Notes under the pieces: model-generated
The model's input: only the letters and a program-made list of their open reading frames with translations
The model's database searches: none
Told to the model about the DNA's origin: nothing
Part shown: in pieces, positions 56,187 to 64,000 of the stretch
Layout of the letters: the number at the start of each line of letters is the position of its first letter
Position numbering within the stretch: position 1 is the stretch's first letter
Translations under genes and position numbers: made by a program
Assembly (NCBI RefSeq): GCF_028622875.1
Contig: NZ_CP117709.1
Coordinates: forward strand, 62,001 to 126,000
DNA length: 64,000 nucleotides
DNA from: Streptomyces sp. MMBL 11-1
GTDB taxonomy: Bacteria; Actinomycetota; Actinomycetes; Streptomycetales; Streptomycetaceae
Direction of reading: 5' to 3'

Positions 56187-57035
56187 TCAGCCCTTGACCG
56201 CTCCGGTGGCGAGCCCCGCGGCAATCTTGCGATGGACGGCCAGAAAGAACACGACGACGGGCAGGGCGGTGAGCGTGGCACCCGCCATCAGTCCGCCGTA
56301 GTCGGTGCCGAAGCTGGTCTGGAAGGAGACCAGCCAGATGCTGAGCGTCTGTTTCTCCGGGGTGGAGAGCAGCACGTAGACGAGGACGTACTCGTTCCAC
56401 GCCTGGACCATCGCGAACACGGAGGTGGCGACGAGCCCGGGGGCGAGCAGCGGCAGGACGACGCGGACGAACGCGGTGAGCCGGCCGCAGCCGTCGACCA
56501 TCGCGGCCTCTTCGAGCTCCACCGGGATCGTGGCGATGAAGCCGTGCAGCATCCACACGGTGAACGGCAGGGTGAAGACGAGGTAGACGAGGATCACACC
56601 GCCGAGGCTGTCGGTGAGCCCGGCCTCGTTGAGCAGCAGGTAGACGGGGATCACCAGGGCGGCCAGGGGGATCATCTGAACGGTGAGGATCACGACGACG
56701 AACGCCTTGCGGCCGGCGAAGCGGAAGCGTGCGAGGGCGAACGCCGCGAGGGTGCCCACCACCAGGGAGACGAGGACGGTGCCGAGCCCGATGACGGCGC
56801 TGGAGCGGACGTTGGCCCAGAAGGTCTCGGTGCTCATCGCGCGGGTGAAGTTGGCGAGGGTGGGGCTGCTCGGCCAGAACGCGGGCGGAAGGCTGAGGAT
56901 CTCGCTCGCCGGCCGGAACGCGGTGAGGACCATCCAGTAGACGGGGAAGCCGATGACAGCGGCCACGAGGAGCGTGAGGAGATCGTAGCGGCGCCGGTGC
57001 CGGGAGTTCTTCCTGTGCCTGCGTCCCCGGCTCAC
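56187..57035 (-). CDS. Sugar ABC transporter permease (MalG type)
   Basis: A 282-residue inner-membrane subunit with six transmembrane segments and the EAA loop EEAAMVDGCGRLTAFVRVVLPLLAPG that contacts the ATPase. The GTG at 57035 overlaps the stop of the other permease by 4 bases. The N-terminus is very basic. No MsiK-like ATPase is encoded here; Streptomyces usually shares one from elsewhere. Confidence 0.92.
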   Translation of the reverse strand: MSRGRRHRKNSRHRRRYDLLTLLVAAVIGFPVYWMVLTAFRPASEILSLPPAFWPSSPTLANFTRAMSTETFWANVRSSAVIGLGTVLVSLVVGTLAAFALARFRFAGRKAFVVVILTVQMIPLAALVIPVYLLLNEAGLTDSLGGVILVYLVFTLPFTVWMLHGFIATIPVELEEAAMVDGCGRLTAFVRVVLPLLAPGLVATSVFAMVQAWNEYVLVYVLLSTPEKQTLSIWLVSFQTSFGTDYGGLMAGATLTALPVVVFFLAVHRKIAAGLATGAVKG

Positions 57036-57946
57036 TCGGTCTCTCCCAGTTTCATCATCTGCCGCAGGTAGACCACGGCGCCCGCGAGCATCAGGACGAC
57101 GGTGACCAGGGCGATGGCGGCACCGACGCTGTAGCGGTTGACGGCGAAGGACTCGATGAAGGCGTGCACGCCGAGCAGGTAGTACTCGCGCTCCGGCTGG
57201 CCACCGCGCATCAGCCAGATCTGGTTGAAGACGCCGAAGTCCCAGATGGCCATCAGGGTGGTGACCATCACGAACAGCGGTTTGACCACGGGGAAGGTGA
57301 CGTAGCGGAAGACCTGGAACGGTCGGGCTCCGTCGATGACGGCGGACTCCTCCAGCTCCGGCGGCACCTGGGCGAGCGCCGCGTGCAGACTGATCGCGGC
57401 GAAGGGCAGCGCGCCCCAGACGACCACCCCGGTGATCACGGCGAACCCCTGCCACGGGTCGGTGAACCAGTTGTGCCGTGCGAGGTCGATTCCCGGCAGG
57501 GCCGAGAGGAACCAGTTCACGACGCCGTAATCGGCGTCGAAGAGCCAGCGGAACACGGCTGCCGCGACCATCACCGGCATCGCCCACACGGCGACGAGCA
57601 CCCCGGCGAGGACCGCCCGGGCCCACGGCGCGGCCCGCCGCATCAGCAGGGCGACGAGGAGAGCGCAGCCCATCGTGAGGGTCACGCAGACGACGGTGAA
57701 CAGGGCCGTGCGGCCCGTCACGGTCCAGAAGAACCTGTCGCCGAGGATCGTGCGGAACTGGTCGAGCCCGGCCCAGGGCGGGGTCTCGCCGCTGAACAGC
57801 TCCTTGCGCGTCATGTCCTGGAACGCCAGGGTGACCATGTCGACCAGCGGATAGGCGAGAACGACGAGGAGCGCGATCAGGGCGGGGGCGATCAGGAGGT
57901 AGGGCAGGACGGGGCGCGGTGAGCGCCGGGCCGGATCAGCGCTCAT
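57032..57946 (-). CDS. Sugar ABC transporter permease (MalF type)
   Basis: A 304-residue partner permease with the EAA loop EESAVIDGARPFQVFRYVTFPVVKP. Six or more transmembrane segments begin with PYLLIAPALIALLVVLAYPL. It overlaps both its neighbours by a few bases, as part of a three-gene transport operon (58228-region binding protein first). Confidence 0.92.
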   Translation of the reverse strand: MSADPARRSPRPVLPYLLIAPALIALLVVLAYPLVDMVTLAFQDMTRKELFSGETPPWAGLDQFRTILGDRFFWTVTGRTALFTVVCVTLTMGCALLVALLMRRAAPWARAVLAGVLVAVWAMPVMVAAAVFRWLFDADYGVVNWFLSALPGIDLARHNWFTDPWQGFAVITGVVVWGALPFAAISLHAALAQVPPELEESAVIDGARPFQVFRYVTFPVVKPLFVMVTTLMAIWDFGVFNQIWLMRGGQPEREYYLLGVHAFIESFAVNRYSVGAAIALVTVVLMLAGAVVYLRQMMKLGETE

Positions 57947-59228
57947 TGATCACGGCGTCGATCCTGCGGTCGGCCTCGCGGGCGGCGTCCTGGACGGAGT
58001 CCTTTCCGGTGGCGATGCGTTCCAGCATCTCCGGCAGGATGTTGGACTTCTCCACCGAGGTCCAGCCGGGAGCGAGAGGCGTGACCCAGCCGCGGGCGGC
58101 GGCCTGGGCGGCCGCGCCGTTGATGCCGTCGGCGGCGACTTCGCGGAGCTGGACGGTGTTGTTGGGGAGGGTGTTCGCGTCGATGAGCCGCTGCTGCGAC
58201 TTCCGGTCGGTGAAGAGGCGGATCCAGTCGGAGGCCAGGTCCTGGTTCCGCGACTTGGCGGGTACGGCCAGGGTGGAGCCGCCGAGGAACGGCGGGAGCA
58301 GTTCTCCGGACGGGCCGGGGAAGGGGAAGGTCGCGAACTTGCCCTTGAGCCGCGGATCGCCGCCGGAGCGGGCGTCGGCGGCGGCCTGGGCCTCCCAGGT
58401 GTTGCCGTAGAAGACGCCGACCTTGCCCTGTCCGACGACCGCCGGCTGGTCGCCGTTGTCCTTCGCCCGGTCGCCGACGTAGTAGTCGTCCAGGAGCTTC
58501 TTCCAGGCGGTGAGCCCGGCGACGGACTTCGGTGAGGAGAGGTCGCCGTGCCAGCGGCCGTCCTTCTCGACCGCCATCTCGCCGCCGGCGTCCTTGACGA
58601 AGGCCATGGCGGCGTACCAGTAGCGGCCGGGCATGTAGAGGGCGGAGAAGGCGGGGTCCTCGGTGCCGTACTCCTTCTTGAGCCGGTCGAGGGCGGCGAT
58701 CAGCTCGGGGTACGTGCGCGGGGCGGCGGCCAGGCCGGTGCGCTCGAAGTAGTCGGTGCGGTAGACACCGACGCGCGCCCCCACGTAGTACGGCACGCAG
58801 TACGTCCTGCCGTCGAGCCGGCAGGCGTCGGCGAGCGCCGGCAGCCACTGCTCGGACTGGTCGAAGGTCTTCGGGTCGACCGTGGCGAAGGCGTCGTTGA
58901 CGATGTAGTTGGTGGTCTCGCTGTTCCCCATCTCCACCACGTCGGGCGCGTTACGGCCCGCGAGGACGGCGTCGAGCTTCTGGTTCTTCGTCGTCCACTG
59001 CTGGTACTGGACATCGACCTCCACACCGGGGTGCTTCTTCGTGAACCGGGCGTTGGCGGAGGCCACCAGCTCCGGCCAGCTCTCGCGTGCGTCCACCGTC
59101 AGCCACACCGTCAGCCTGCTGTTGCCCCGTTCACCTGATGTGTCCTGTCCACCCGAGCCGCATCCCACCGCCGCGAGAAGCAGCATGACTCCCAGGGCGA
59201 CGGGTCGGCGCGATCGGGTCAGGGCCAT
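57936..59228 (-). CDS. Sugar ABC transporter substrate-binding lipoprotein
   Basis: A 430-residue extracellular binding protein. The lipobox LLAAVGC (Cys23) follows a short signal peptide. The mature part matches family 1 solute-binding proteins for oligosaccharides (SANARFTKKHPGVEVDVQYQ, KFATFPFPGPSGELLPPFLGGSTLAVPA). It starts the importer operon, ending 11 bases inside the next gene. Its sugar may be the substrate or precursor of the locus. Confidence 0.92.
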   Translation of the reverse strand: MALTRSRRPVALGVMLLLAAVGCGSGGQDTSGERGNSRLTVWLTVDARESWPELVASANARFTKKHPGVEVDVQYQQWTTKNQKLDAVLAGRNAPDVVEMGNSETTNYIVNDAFATVDPKTFDQSEQWLPALADACRLDGRTYCVPYYVGARVGVYRTDYFERTGLAAAPRTYPELIAALDRLKKEYGTEDPAFSALYMPGRYWYAAMAFVKDAGGEMAVEKDGRWHGDLSSPKSVAGLTAWKKLLDDYYVGDRAKDNGDQPAVVGQGKVGVFYGNTWEAQAAADARSGGDPRLKGKFATFPFPGPSGELLPPFLGGSTLAVPAKSRNQDLASDWIRLFTDRKSQQRLIDANTLPNNTVQLREVAADGINGAAAQAAARGWVTPLAPGWTSVEKSNILPEMLERIATGKDSVQDAAREADRRIDAVINER

Positions 59229-59543
59229 GAATTCCTCCGGACGTGGTGGGTCAAGGGCGTACCGGGCTCGGGCAACGGTCCATTCACTACCCCGCTGACC
59301 GCGCTACTCAGCGGCGACACGGAGTTTCGGCCGGAAGGCGACGGTGGGCGTCCCTCCGAACGGTGCGGCACGCACCCGCTGTGCTGCGCGGATGCCGTCC
59401 GCGGCCGGAGGGGCGGCGGACGCACTCAGGCCACGCTGACGTGAACAGCACGGTGGGTAGCGGAGGGGCTCTTGACGGTGATGGCTCCGCACCCGCAGTT
59501 TGGCCCCTGCGGTACTCCACGACCCCGATCGAAGGGCTTGTAC
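59229..59543. promoter_or_regulatory. Divergent region with inverted repeat
   Basis: Between the binding-protein gene and the amidinotransferase gene. CCGCTGA (59292-59298) and TCAGCGG (59308-59314) are a 7-bp inverted repeat with a 9-base spacer, 64 bases before the binding-protein start; a sugar repressor might bind it. A TTGACG at 59472 may be part of the amidinotransferase promoter. No gene is seen. Confidence 0.4.
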
Positions 59544-60707
59544 GTGACCGACCAGAGGACGACCGCCCCCGCCGCGCCCGAACGCCCCGTGCGGGTCAAC
59601 TCGTGGAACGGCTGGGACCCGCTGCGCCATGTGATCGTCGGCCGTGCGGAGGGCACGGTGGTGCAGGCCCCCGAGCACGCGGTGCGCCGCGCCTACCCGG
59701 ACGACGGCTTTCCGCTGGGGACGTACGGGCCCATGCCGGCGGACATGGTCGCCGAGGCCGAGCAGCAGCTCGACGACTTCTCCGCCATGCTGCGGCGGCG
59801 CGGCATCCGCGTGGATCGCCCCACCCCGATCGACTTCTCCCAAGAGGTGTCCACGCCGGAGTGGACCCATGAGTCGATGTTCGGCTGCATGCCGCCCCGG
59901 GACCTGCTGCTCACGGTCGGCAACGAGGTCCTCGAAGCGACCATGTCCTACCGCAGCCGCTGGTTCGAGTACCTCTGCTACCGGCCGGTGCTCCAGGAAC
60001 TCTTCGATCACGACCGGCGGATGCGCTGGGAGGCGGCGCCCAAACCGCGGCTCACGGACGCCTCGTACAACACCGGGTTCTGGGACACGTACAACGACCT
60101 CCCGACGGCGGAGCAGCTGGCGCGGGTCCGCGACTACGACCTGGTGCTCACCGAGGCCGAGCCGCTCTTCGACGCCGCCGACGTGGCGCGTTTCGGCAAG
60201 GACCTCTTCGTACAGCTGTCGTTCGTCACCAACAGGAGCGGCTACGACTGGCTGCGCCGCCACTTCCCCGACCATCGGGTGCACGCGGTGACCTCGACCA
60301 ACACCCATCCGCTGCACATCGACGCGACCTGGGTGCCGCTGCGGCCCGGGCTGGTGCTGCACTGCGGTGAGCGGCTCGCGGACGCCGAGCTGATGGAGTT
60401 CTTCAAGCTCAACGACTGGGAGATCGTCGAGGCCGTCCAGCCGGCCAGCTGGGACCATCCGCCGAAGCTGTCGTTCTGCAGCCCCTGGCTCGCCGGGAAC
60501 ATGCTGAACCTCGACGAGAACACGCTGTGTGTCGAGGAGAACGAGGTGCGTCTGGCCGAGCAGTTGTCCTCGTACGGCTTCGAGATCGTGCCGGTGCCCT
60601 TCCGGGCGGTCGGGCCGTTCGGCGGCGGGCTGCACTGCGCGACCGTCGACATCGAACGGGACGGCGATCTGCAGGACTACTTCCCCCGCCGGTACGGCCG
60701 GTTCTAG
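59544..60707 (+). CDS. Glycine/inosamine-type amidinotransferase
   Basis: A 387-residue amidine transferase that moves the amidino group from arginine to an amine. Active-site residues match glycine amidinotransferase and StrB1: Asp210 (FDAADV), His258-x-Asp260 (HIDATWVPLRPG), and His364-Cys365 (GGLHCATVD), with Cys365 the nucleophile. WNGWDPLRHVIVGRAEG at the N-terminus is standard. Length (387) and DLFVQLSFVTN suggest the glycine-type rather than the shorter StrB1. The GTG at 59544 has GAAGGGC seven bases upstream. In this context an amino sugar or cyclitol is the likely acceptor. Confidence 0.88.
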   Translation: MTDQRTTAPAAPERPVRVNSWNGWDPLRHVIVGRAEGTVVQAPEHAVRRAYPDDGFPLGTYGPMPADMVAEAEQQLDDFSAMLRRRGIRVDRPTPIDFSQEVSTPEWTHESMFGCMPPRDLLLTVGNEVLEATMSYRSRWFEYLCYRPVLQELFDHDRRMRWEAAPKPRLTDASYNTGFWDTYNDLPTAEQLARVRDYDLVLTEAEPLFDAADVARFGKDLFVQLSFVTNRSGYDWLRRHFPDHRVHAVTSTNTHPLHIDATWVPLRPGLVLHCGERLADAELMEFFKLNDWEIVEAVQPASWDHPPKLSFCSPWLAGNMLNLDENTLCVEENEVRLAEQLSSYGFEIVPVPFRAVGPFGGGLHCATVDIERDGDLQDYFPRRYGRF

Positions 60708-60715
60708 GGGCCCCC

Positions 60716-61480
60716 GTGACGGTGGTGCCGGACGGGATCGAAGCGGTCGTCTTCGACTTCTACGGGACGCTCGTACGGATGGTCCAGCCGCTGCCGCCCG
60801 ACCATCGCGGCATCTTCGCGCGCCGCGGCCTTGCCGACCAGGGTGAACGCTGGGGAGACCAGTGGTCGGTGGGCCCCGGCGAGGGCGAGGAGCACGCCGC
60901 GCACTCGGTCGACGAGATCACGTACGTGACGTGGGAGCGTGACCGGCTGAGGCGCCGTGCGCGGGCCTGTGGCGTACCGGAGCCGGAGCTCGACGGCCTG
61001 GTCACCGAGCTCGACCGGGCGATGAAGGCGGTCAGGCTCGAGCCCTACGCGGACGTGCCCGGAGTGCTCGCCGCGCTCCGGGCGCGGGGCCTGCTCGTCG
61101 GGGTGTGCTCCAACTGGTTCTGGAACCTGGAGGAGTGCGTCGCGGCGGTCGGACTCGCCGGGGCCGTGGACGTGGTGGTGGGCTCCGCGCGCACGGGCGC
61201 GCGCAAGCCGCATCCGCTGATCTACCGGACGCTGCTCGACCGGTGCGCGCTGCCGGCGGAGCGGGTGCTGTTCGTCGGGGACATGTGGGCGCCCGACGTG
61301 CTCGGTCCGCTGGCGGCGGGAATGCGGGCGGTGCATCTGTACCGCCCGGACCGGGCGGTACAGGGCACCGCGCCGCCCCTGCCGGAGCGGGCGGCGCGGG
61401 TCTTCGGCCTGCGGGAGCTCATCGCGACGGGCGGGTCCGGTCACTTCGACGGCTCAGTCGGTCGAGGAGGTTGCGGGTGA
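60716..61480 (+). CDS. HAD-family hydrolase
   Basis: A 254-residue haloacid dehalogenase-fold phosphatase: nucleophile motif DFYGTL near the N-terminus, motif II SNWFW (Ser), Lys in KPHPLIY and metal motif GDMWAPDVLG. The GTG has AGGGG just before it and lies 8 bases after the amidinotransferase stop. It probably dephosphorylates a sugar phosphate in the pathway. Its end overlaps the convergent next gene by 62 bases. Confidence 0.85.
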   Translation: MTVVPDGIEAVVFDFYGTLVRMVQPLPPDHRGIFARRGLADQGERWGDQWSVGPGEGEEHAAHSVDEITYVTWERDRLRRRARACGVPEPELDGLVTELDRAMKAVRLEPYADVPGVLAALRARGLLVGVCSNWFWNLEECVAAVGLAGAVDVVVGSARTGARKPHPLIYRTLLDRCALPAERVLFVGDMWAPDVLGPLAAGMRAVHLYRPDRAVQGTAPPLPERAARVFGLRELIATGGSGHFDGSVGRGGCG

Positions 61481-62906
61481 CGCGGACGACGGCGGGATCC
61501 TGTTCGTGTCCGCAGACCACGGGCCAGTCCGTGGTGCCCGCGGTGAAGACGGTGCCGCCCGCGGTGTAGATGCCCATGGTGGCGGCGCGCGGGCTGGAGA
61601 TGGTCTTCTCCCGCACGACGGCGTTCCAGTGCCCCCACTTGAAGTGGTGGAAATCCTCGTGCACCGGTTCGAGGACATGAATTCCCAGAATGAGGAAGGA
61701 TTCCGGAGTTCCGTCCTCCCCGGTGGCGTGGGCTGTTCCGTCCGCGTCGTAGAAGAACGCGGCGCCGTCGCATTCATATCCGATGAGGGGTGTTCCGGCC
61801 CCCAGCCGGTCCGCTTCGCCTCCGCCGGATCCGTCGCGCAGGCCGGTGCCTTCGTAGATCCAGTGGTCGGCGTGCTGCACGGTGTATCCGACCCGGGGGC
61901 GGTCGCCGGGCCACTCGGTGGCGGGCCACATTCCGCCGTTGCGGAAACTCACACCGGTGAGGGCGTTCTCCGGAATTCCGACGCCGTCGGGCGCCGGGGC
62001 CCACCATTGGTCGGTCGCGGGGAGGTGGGGGTACTCCTCACCGACATGGTGGTCGGTGTCGGACACGAAGGCCGTGTTGCCGTCCGTCGGATGCACGCGC
62101 CACCAGCAGGTGTTGGCGCTGAGAAAGGCGATGTTTCCGCCGTCGCGGACGAATCGTTCCGCCTGGTCACGCATCGCGGCGCTCCAGTATTCGTCGTGCC
62201 CGACGCTGAGGAGGAGGTCGTACGAGGAGAGCAGTTCGGGGTTCTCGTGCAGATCCAGGTCGGTGCAGAACTCCACGGGGTACTCATGGCGGTCGAGCCA
62301 TGCGATGAACGGGGCGTCCCAGTACGCGAGGTCGATGACGCCGCCGGGGCGGTGGAAGCTGACCTTGTGGCCTCGGGGCCCGTCGGTGGCGCCGGCGCGG
62401 TGGACGGGGTGGTCGTAGAGGCTGACGGCGCGCTCCAAACCGGGCCGGTCGGAGCGGTTGTAGGCATGCCGCGTGAAGGTGGACTTCTTGTAGAGGACGC
62501 GGGAGTGGCCGCCGGCGACGCGGGGGCGCACGATGAAGAACTCCCGCCCGTGCCCTTCGAGGTGCTCCGCGTCGAGCAGAGGCGGCTGCGCGGCGCGCCC
62601 CGGGCCGCATTCGACGAATTCGACCAGATGGACTCCCGGCTGCCAGCCCTCCGGTACGGCGTGGGAGAGCGGCGGCCAGTTCCAGTCGTCGGAGGGCGAA
62701 GCGCGGCCGGCCGTCCCATCGGGATGGGCGGGCGGGGGGTGTTCGGCGCCCTGGTACTCCCCTGTTTCCCCCACGAGTGCGAGTTCCTGGCCGAGCCGGT
62801 AGAAACGGAGACGGAATCGGGGGGCATCGGTCGAGACATGGACCGATAAAGCGTCCCCGACCGTGACGCTTTCACGTCCGATATAGCCTTCTATCATGGC
62901 GCTCAT
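61419..62906 (-). CDS. N,N-dimethylformamidase beta-subunit-like protein
   Basis: A 495-residue soluble protein resembling the large-subunit C-terminal domain of N,N-dimethylformamidase. Its middle shows LLSVGHDEYWSAAMRDQAERFVRDGGNIAFLSANTCWWRVH, a glutamine-amidotransferase-like element with a catalytic-type Glu/His environment, and later GYECDGAAFFYDADG. The N-terminal ~110 residues are beta-rich. Codon 20 (62847-62849) is TTA. It may cleave an amide or amidine. No ribosome site is clear at the start. Confidence 0.75.
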   Translation of the reverse strand: MSAMIEGYIGRESVTVGDALSVHVSTDAPRFRLRFYRLGQELALVGETGEYQGAEHPPPAHPDGTAGRASPSDDWNWPPLSHAVPEGWQPGVHLVEFVECGPGRAAQPPLLDAEHLEGHGREFFIVRPRVAGGHSRVLYKKSTFTRHAYNRSDRPGLERAVSLYDHPVHRAGATDGPRGHKVSFHRPGGVIDLAYWDAPFIAWLDRHEYPVEFCTDLDLHENPELLSSYDLLLSVGHDEYWSAAMRDQAERFVRDGGNIAFLSANTCWWRVHPTDGNTAFVSDTDHHVGEEYPHLPATDQWWAPAPDGVGIPENALTGVSFRNGGMWPATEWPGDRPRVGYTVQHADHWIYEGTGLRDGSGGGEADRLGAGTPLIGYECDGAAFFYDADGTAHATGEDGTPESFLILGIHVLEPVHEDFHHFKWGHWNAVVREKTISSPRAATMGIYTAGGTVFTAGTTDWPVVCGHEQDPAVVRVTRNLLDRLSRRSDRTRPSR

Positions 62907-63066
62907 GCTAGGCAGCGGTCAGACGGGCGACAACGGCGCCTTCAATCAGCCATTCATCCTCGTTTTTCGGACACGGCGAGTGGGTCCGGAATTCCTGTCC
63001 CTATTTCCGGGTAGTGCGGCATCCGATATGGACACAGGACCGTCCACCGATCGGTGAGGGGCTCGC

Positions 63067-63942
63067 ATGAGCGGAGCATTCCGCGGTGAATTCCGCGTAA
63101 GGGAACTGGTATTGGGGATCGAGGGGCTCGCGCTGCTGCGCCACGCGGTCGACGGGGACGAGGCGTTCCTGAAGGAGCGGGTGGCGGAGATACGCCGCTT
63201 CGCCCGGGCGGACCTCACGGACGAGGACGAGGAGAAGCTGCCGGACGGCGGGGCCCTGGTCAGCGAGCTCGACGCGGCGGCGGGCTACGCGTCCTGGTCA
63301 GCGGTGTACGACTCGCTGCCCAGCTCCTACATCGAGGTGGAGGAGCCGGCCGTCCACGCGATCCTCGACGGGCTCGCGCCGGGGGTGGCACTCGACGCCG
63401 CCTGCGGCACCGGCAGGCAGACCCGCGCGCTGGCCGCGCGCGGCCACCGGGTCATCGGTGTGGACCAGTCACCGGAGATGCTGGCCAAGGCCCGCGAGCA
63501 CACTCCGGAGGCCGACTTCCGGGTGGGGCGTATGGAGCGGCTGCCGCTGGAGGACGACTCCGTCGACGTCGCGGTCTGCTCGCTGGCCATGACGCACCTT
63601 CCGGACCTCGCCCCGGGCGTGGCGGAGCTGGCGCGGGTGGTCCGGCCGGGCGGGCGGATCGTGGTCACGGACATTCATCCGTTCGTGATCGCCCTTCAGG
63701 GGCAGTGCCTCTTCGTCCGTGACTCCGAGGAGCTCGCGTTCGTACGCAACCACGTCCATCTGCCCGGTGCCTACCTGGAGGCGTTCAAACGGGCCGGGCT
63801 CCGGGTGCTCGGCTGCCGGGAACCCCTGTTCAACGGGCGTCTGGCGCCCGGAGGTTACGAGGAGTTCATCGCGGACGCGGCCCGCGCCGCCTGGAACGGT
63901 CTGCCGATCGTCGTCGTCTGGGACGTCGAAGTCCCCGCCTGA
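63067..63942 (+). CDS. Class I SAM-dependent methyltransferase
   Basis: A 291-residue methyltransferase with an N-terminal helical extension (1-100). SAM motifs: VALDAACGTGRQTRALAARGHRVIGVDQSPEML, then SVDVAVCSLAMTHLPDL and RPGGRIVVTDIHP. It probably methylates a small molecule of the locus. It is divergent from the dimethylformamidase-like gene with a 160-base spacer. Confidence 0.88.
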   Translation: MSGAFRGEFRVRELVLGIEGLALLRHAVDGDEAFLKERVAEIRRFARADLTDEDEEKLPDGGALVSELDAAAGYASWSAVYDSLPSSYIEVEEPAVHAILDGLAPGVALDAACGTGRQTRALAARGHRVIGVDQSPEMLAKAREHTPEADFRVGRMERLPLEDDSVDVAVCSLAMTHLPDLAPGVAELARVVRPGGRIVVTDIHPFVIALQGQCLFVRDSEELAFVRNHVHLPGAYLEAFKRAGLRVLGCREPLFNGRLAPGGYEEFIADAARAAWNGLPIVVVWDVEVPA

Positions 63943-63970
63943 GGGCTGCCCCGCCCGGAAAGTAGACCCG

Positions 63971-64000
63971 ATGACCCTGGCACTGGTACGTCATTCGGAG
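63971..64000 (+). CDS. Start of a further gene, 3' partial
   Basis: An ATG with GGAAAG upstream opens MTLALVRHSE and runs off the window. Only ten codons are seen; LVRHSE recalls the start of histidine-phosphatase proteins (LVRHGE), but this is too short to judge. Confidence 0.35.
   Translation, partial: MTLALVRHSE

Overview
The window is high-GC DNA with the codon habits of a Streptomyces: third positions are almost all G or C, GTG and TTG starts are common, and TTA codons are rare. Several genes are Streptomyces hallmarks: a two-domain geosmin synthase, an AA10 chitin monooxygenase behind a DasR-like box, a Cys-less ribosomal protein L31, a PAS-PP2C phosphatase, and mycothiol-era DinB and TNT-type proteins.

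Bases 1-19800 look like ordinary chromosome. They hold the end of a fructose PTS IIABC gene with ptsH, a PTP-like phosphatase, signal peptidase I, a DinB-like protein, and an epoxide-hydrolase-like enzyme. Next come a secreted TNT-type NADase with a small downstream partner, the chitin LPMO, membrane proteins of the DUF4230, DUF4389 and VanZ families, a TPR protein and rpmE2 beside a decayed rpmG. The stretch ends with the PP2C phosphatase, an NsdA-like regulator divergent from an APH-like protein, a transglycosylase and geosmin synthase.

Bases 19800-45000 mix regulators, transporters and catabolic genes. There is an MFS-TetR operon, an AraC regulator divergent from a phenylacetate-CoA ligase with a palindromic operator between them, and an acyl-CoA ligase. 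A TTG-started penicillin acylase has TTA as its third codon. Further on are a class C serine hydrolase, an FAD oxidoreductase, a Ser/Thr kinase fused to eight 42-residue TPRs and a DUF2236 protein. A metal-type region carries three CsoR-like operators, a His-rich protein, a decayed carboxymuconolactone decarboxylase and two MFS pumps. It is followed by a hydrolase and a SulP transporter divergent from a MerR regulator around a perfect 24-bp palindrome. Short pieces of nitronate monooxygenase, LacI and other genes show decay here.

Bases 45500-47532 hold a two-gene operon of distantly related Fe(II)/2-oxoglutarate oxygenases with AlkB-like HxD...H...R motifs. It is the best candidate for an undescribed system. 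A secreted Tat esterase and a secreted M23 peptidase with a seven-repeat PLL-like propeller follow.

Bases 50443-63942 look like an uncharacterised amidino-sugar or aminocyclitol-type locus. It has a glycosyltransferase fused to a degenerate SDR, an NDP-sugar epimerase, a Nudix hydrolase overlapping a GHMP sugar kinase, a radical SAM/SPASM enzyme, and a sugar ABC importer. It continues with a glycine or inosamine amidinotransferase, a HAD phosphatase, an N,N-dimethylformamidase-like protein and a methyltransferase. Four of these genes contain a TTA codon, which suggests bldA-dependent, development-linked expression.
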